In this document: positions 33,230 to 34,974 of the stretch, piece by piece
How the letters are laid out: every line of letters starts with the position of its first letter
How positions within the stretch are numbered: the stretch's first letter is position 1
From: an uncultured Taibaiella sp.
GTDB taxonomy: Bacteria > Bacteroidota > Bacteroidia > Chitinophagales > Chitinophagaceae
Assembly: GCA_937870855.1 (NCBI GenBank)
Contig: CALMWT010000161.1
Coordinates: 1 to 34,974, forward strand
Length of the DNA stretch: 34,974 nt
Reading direction: 5' to 3'
Notes under the pieces: generated by a model
What the model was told of the DNA's origin: nothing
Databases searched by the model: none
What the model saw: only the letters and a program-made list of their open reading frames with translations
Position numbers and translations under genes: made by a program

Positions 33230-34498
33230 ATGTCCACCAAAATAACTTGCCCTCATTGCACCTCACAGTTTGAACCTACCGATGCCCTGCGCAATGAGCT
33301 ACAAAAAGAATTGCGCAACCAAATGGTGGATTGGCAAAAGAAAAAAGAAGATGAGTTTTCTAAGAAAGAAAATCAGTTTCAGCAACAGTTCGACCAGTTG
33401 AAAGCCGAAAAAGAAAAAGAACTCACTCAAAAGATTCAAGAAGAACGCACGAAGCTTTCCCAAAATCTTAAAGAAGAAATAACCAAAAAAATAGCTTTCG
33501 ACTATGAAACAAAACTGAAGTTTTTGGAAGATGCTAACAAAGAAAGAGAAGACCAACTGCGCACCGCCCGCGAAAAAGAACTTGCTTTTTTAAAGAAAGA
33601 AGAAGTGCTTTTGAGGAAAGAGCAAGAAATGGAACTGGAACAGCAACGCCTGATACGCGAAGAGCGAAACCGTATAAGCGAGGAACTGAAAAAGCAGAAT
33701 GAAGAAAAAGAAAAAAACATGCTCAACGAATTTCAGTTGAAGCAAAAAGAGTGGGAAATAAGATTTGAGCAGCAGCAAAAAGCCCTGGAAGACGCACGCA
33801 AAAAAGCACAACAAGGCTCTATGCAAATGCAGGGCGAAGTGCAGGAGCTTGCCCTCGAGGCGCTTCTCCGAAATTCCTTCCCTATTGATGTGATTAGCGA
33901 GGTTGGCAAAGGGGTGCGCGGGGCCGATTGCATTCAAACCGTGCGCAACAACTTTGGGCAGGAGTGCGGCAAGATCATTTACGAAAGCAAACGTACCGCC
34001 AACTTCGGAACCGACTGGATAGAAAAACTAAAAGCCGATGCACGTAGCCTGGGTGCCGAAGTAGCCGTGATAGTGACGCAGGCAATGCCCAAAGACATGG
34101 ATTGCTTTGGCGAAAAAGATGGTGTGTGGATCTGCTCGTTTGGGGAAGTGAAGGCGCTGACCTGCGTGCTGCGCGACCTTATCATAAAGGTGCACACAGC
34201 AGCAAAAAGCCAGGAAAATAAGGGCGATAAAATGCAAATGCTTTACACCTACCTCACCAGCAACGAATTTTCGGAGCAGTGGAAAGCCATACGCGAGGGA
34301 TTTATGAGCATGAAACTTTCGATACAAAAAGAACGCGATGCCATGGAAAAACTTTGGAAAAGCCGCGAAAAACAACTGGAAAAAGTATTGCTCAATGCAG
34401 CCCATATTAAAGGCTCAATAGAAGGCATTGCCGGTATGGAAGAGGTGGATTTGAACCTTACCACAACCGAAGAAAATTTTTTGATAGAAGGATATTAG
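33230..34498 (+). CDS. DUF2130 protein with zinc-knuckle, coiled coil and nuclease-like core
   Basis: A 422-residue protein of the DUF2130 (PF09903) family. It opens with a CPHC zinc-binding half-site (C7, C10), followed by a very long charged coiled coil (about 20-195) and the conserved domain (about 205-400). The domain core GADCIQTVRNN...CGKIIYESKRT has Asp233, Glu252 and Lys254, preceded by GEVQELALEALLRNSFP, in the arrangement of a PD-(D/E)XK nuclease such as RmuC-type proteins; that link is inference. QAMPKD and DGVWICSF are family blocks. Function not established, possibly DNA maintenance. It is convergent with the nitronate monooxygenase gene. Confidence 0.9.
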   Translation: MSTKITCPHCTSQFEPTDALRNELQKELRNQMVDWQKKKEDEFSKKENQFQQQFDQLKAEKEKELTQKIQEERTKLSQNLKEEITKKIAFDYETKLKFLEDANKEREDQLRTAREKELAFLKKEEVLLRKEQEMELEQQRLIREERNRISEELKKQNEEKEKNMLNEFQLKQKEWEIRFEQQQKALEDARKKAQQGSMQMQGEVQELALEALLRNSFPIDVISEVGKGVRGADCIQTVRNNFGQECGKIIYESKRTANFGTDWIEKLKADARSLGAEVAVIVTQAMPKDMDCFGEKDGVWICSFGEVKALTCVLRDLIIKVHTAAKSQENKGDKMQMLYTYLTSNEFSEQWKAIREGFMSMKLSIQKERDAMEKLWKSREKQLEKVLLNAAHIKGSIEGIAGMEEVDLNLTTTEENFLIEGY

Positions 34499-34545
34499 CC
34501 CATCTGCTGCGATAGCGTAACCCTCAGCCGCCTGCCGACTGCCTT

Positions 34546-34974
34546 TTAGAAAGAAAAAGGATTTGCGGCAGTGCCTTTAAACTCATTCCATACTTCGGCA
34601 ACAATTTCGGCGGCGGGTTTTATTTCATTTATGAAGCCACTTACTTGTCCTATTTCCAGTTCTCCTTCGTTCATATCTCCTTCAAACATGCCCCGCTTTG
34701 CGCGCGCCCTGCCAAGCAGATCGGTAAGTTCATCGTTAGTAGCGCAGTTGTCTTCGGCTTCCTGCACTTGCTTAAAGAATTGATTTTTGATGAGGCGAAC
34801 CGGCGTTAGTTTTTTAAGGGTAAGAATAGTGTCGCCTTCGTTGGCAGCAATCACAGCTTCTTTAAAACTTTGATGGCTCGATGCTTCAGGACTGCACACA
34901 AATCGGCTGCCTATCTGCACACCTTCTGCACCCAGCGCCATTATCGCGTACATTGCTCTTCCGGTAGCAATTCC
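34546..34974 (-). CDS. Nitronate monooxygenase, C-terminal part (runs off the window)
   Basis: FMN-dependent oxidation of alkyl nitronates (formerly 2-nitropropane dioxygenase). The visible 142 codons open at the window edge with GIATGRAMYAIMALGAEGVQIGSRF, the FMN-phosphate-binding region of the TIM barrel, and continue with CSPEASSHQSFKEAV. The rest is the helical lid and C-terminus (LTPVRLIKNQFFKQVQEAE, IGQVSGFINEIKPAAEIV). The ATG at 34953 is internal, since in-frame family sequence continues beyond it. The N-terminal two thirds lie outside the window. Confidence 0.92.
   Translation of the reverse strand, partial: GIATGRAMYAIMALGAEGVQIGSRFVCSPEASSHQSFKEAVIAANEGDTILTLKKLTPVRLIKNQFFKQVQEAEDNCATNDELTDLLGRARAKRGMFEGDMNEGELEIGQVSGFINEIKPAAEIVAEVWNEFKGTAANPFSF

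Overview
The window reads as chromosomal DNA of a Bacteroidota bacterium, most like the Chitinophagales/Sphingobacteriales side of the phylum. The evidence is two type IX secretion (T9SS) cargo proteins with C-terminal sorting domains, a PorQ-like and a PorE-like T9SS component, a PUR-family (DUF3276) protein, a TIGR02757 protein, many Ala-Gln signal peptidase sites, and promoters of the TTTG/TAnnTTTG type instead of sigma70 boxes. No rRNA, tRNA, CRISPR array, transposase or integrase was seen.

Layout. 1-3 kb: gyrB (5' end only, minus strand), a secreted protein, nth and a lipoprotein MsrB. 3-13 kb: ordinary metabolism and transport: a CoA-transferase, a TIGR02757 protein with a small toxin-antitoxin pair fused to its upstream end, a periplasmic cyclophilin, CorA, an aldo/keto reductase, a YihY membrane protein, a stand-alone MetH homocysteine-methyltransferase module, a T9SS cargo protein, and a MoxR ATPase carrying an in-frame GC-rich palindromic element. 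13.3-17.5 kb (minus strand): five exported proteins whose reading frames all overlap at TGA/ATG junctions, ending in a T9SS trypsin-like protease. The first gene has eight TTTC units in its signal-peptide codons and is out of frame by one unit, as in a phase-variable locus caught OFF. 17.7-19.75 kb: a secreted helical-repeat protein.

19.75-27.74 kb looks like an acquired island. Its right edge (27699-27736) repeats the last codons and stop of the 683-aa gene on its left edge. Inside are a 983-aa protein of no recognised family, a patatin phospholipase joined to an N-acetylmuramidase domain (split by an A9 run), a small lipoprotein that could be its immunity protein, a decayed partial copy of that lipoprotein gene, a 263-aa unknown protein, and a divergent WYL regulator broken by one base. 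I read it as a candidate antagonism or defence module: one enzyme able to attack both phospholipid and peptidoglycan, a large partner, a lipoprotein protector and a local regulator. This is the best candidate for an undescribed system, but its function is inference.

27.8-35 kb: an orphan ParA ATPase, a PUR-family protein with a clear terminator, then PorE-like, FabI and PorQ on the minus strand, a DUF2130 protein with a nuclease-like core, and the 3' part of a nitronate monooxygenase running off the window.

Caution: three loci (17.5, 23.47 and 27.32 kb) are out of frame at simple repeats or homopolymers. Real phase variation, transcriptional slippage, decay and assembly error cannot be told apart from one sequence.
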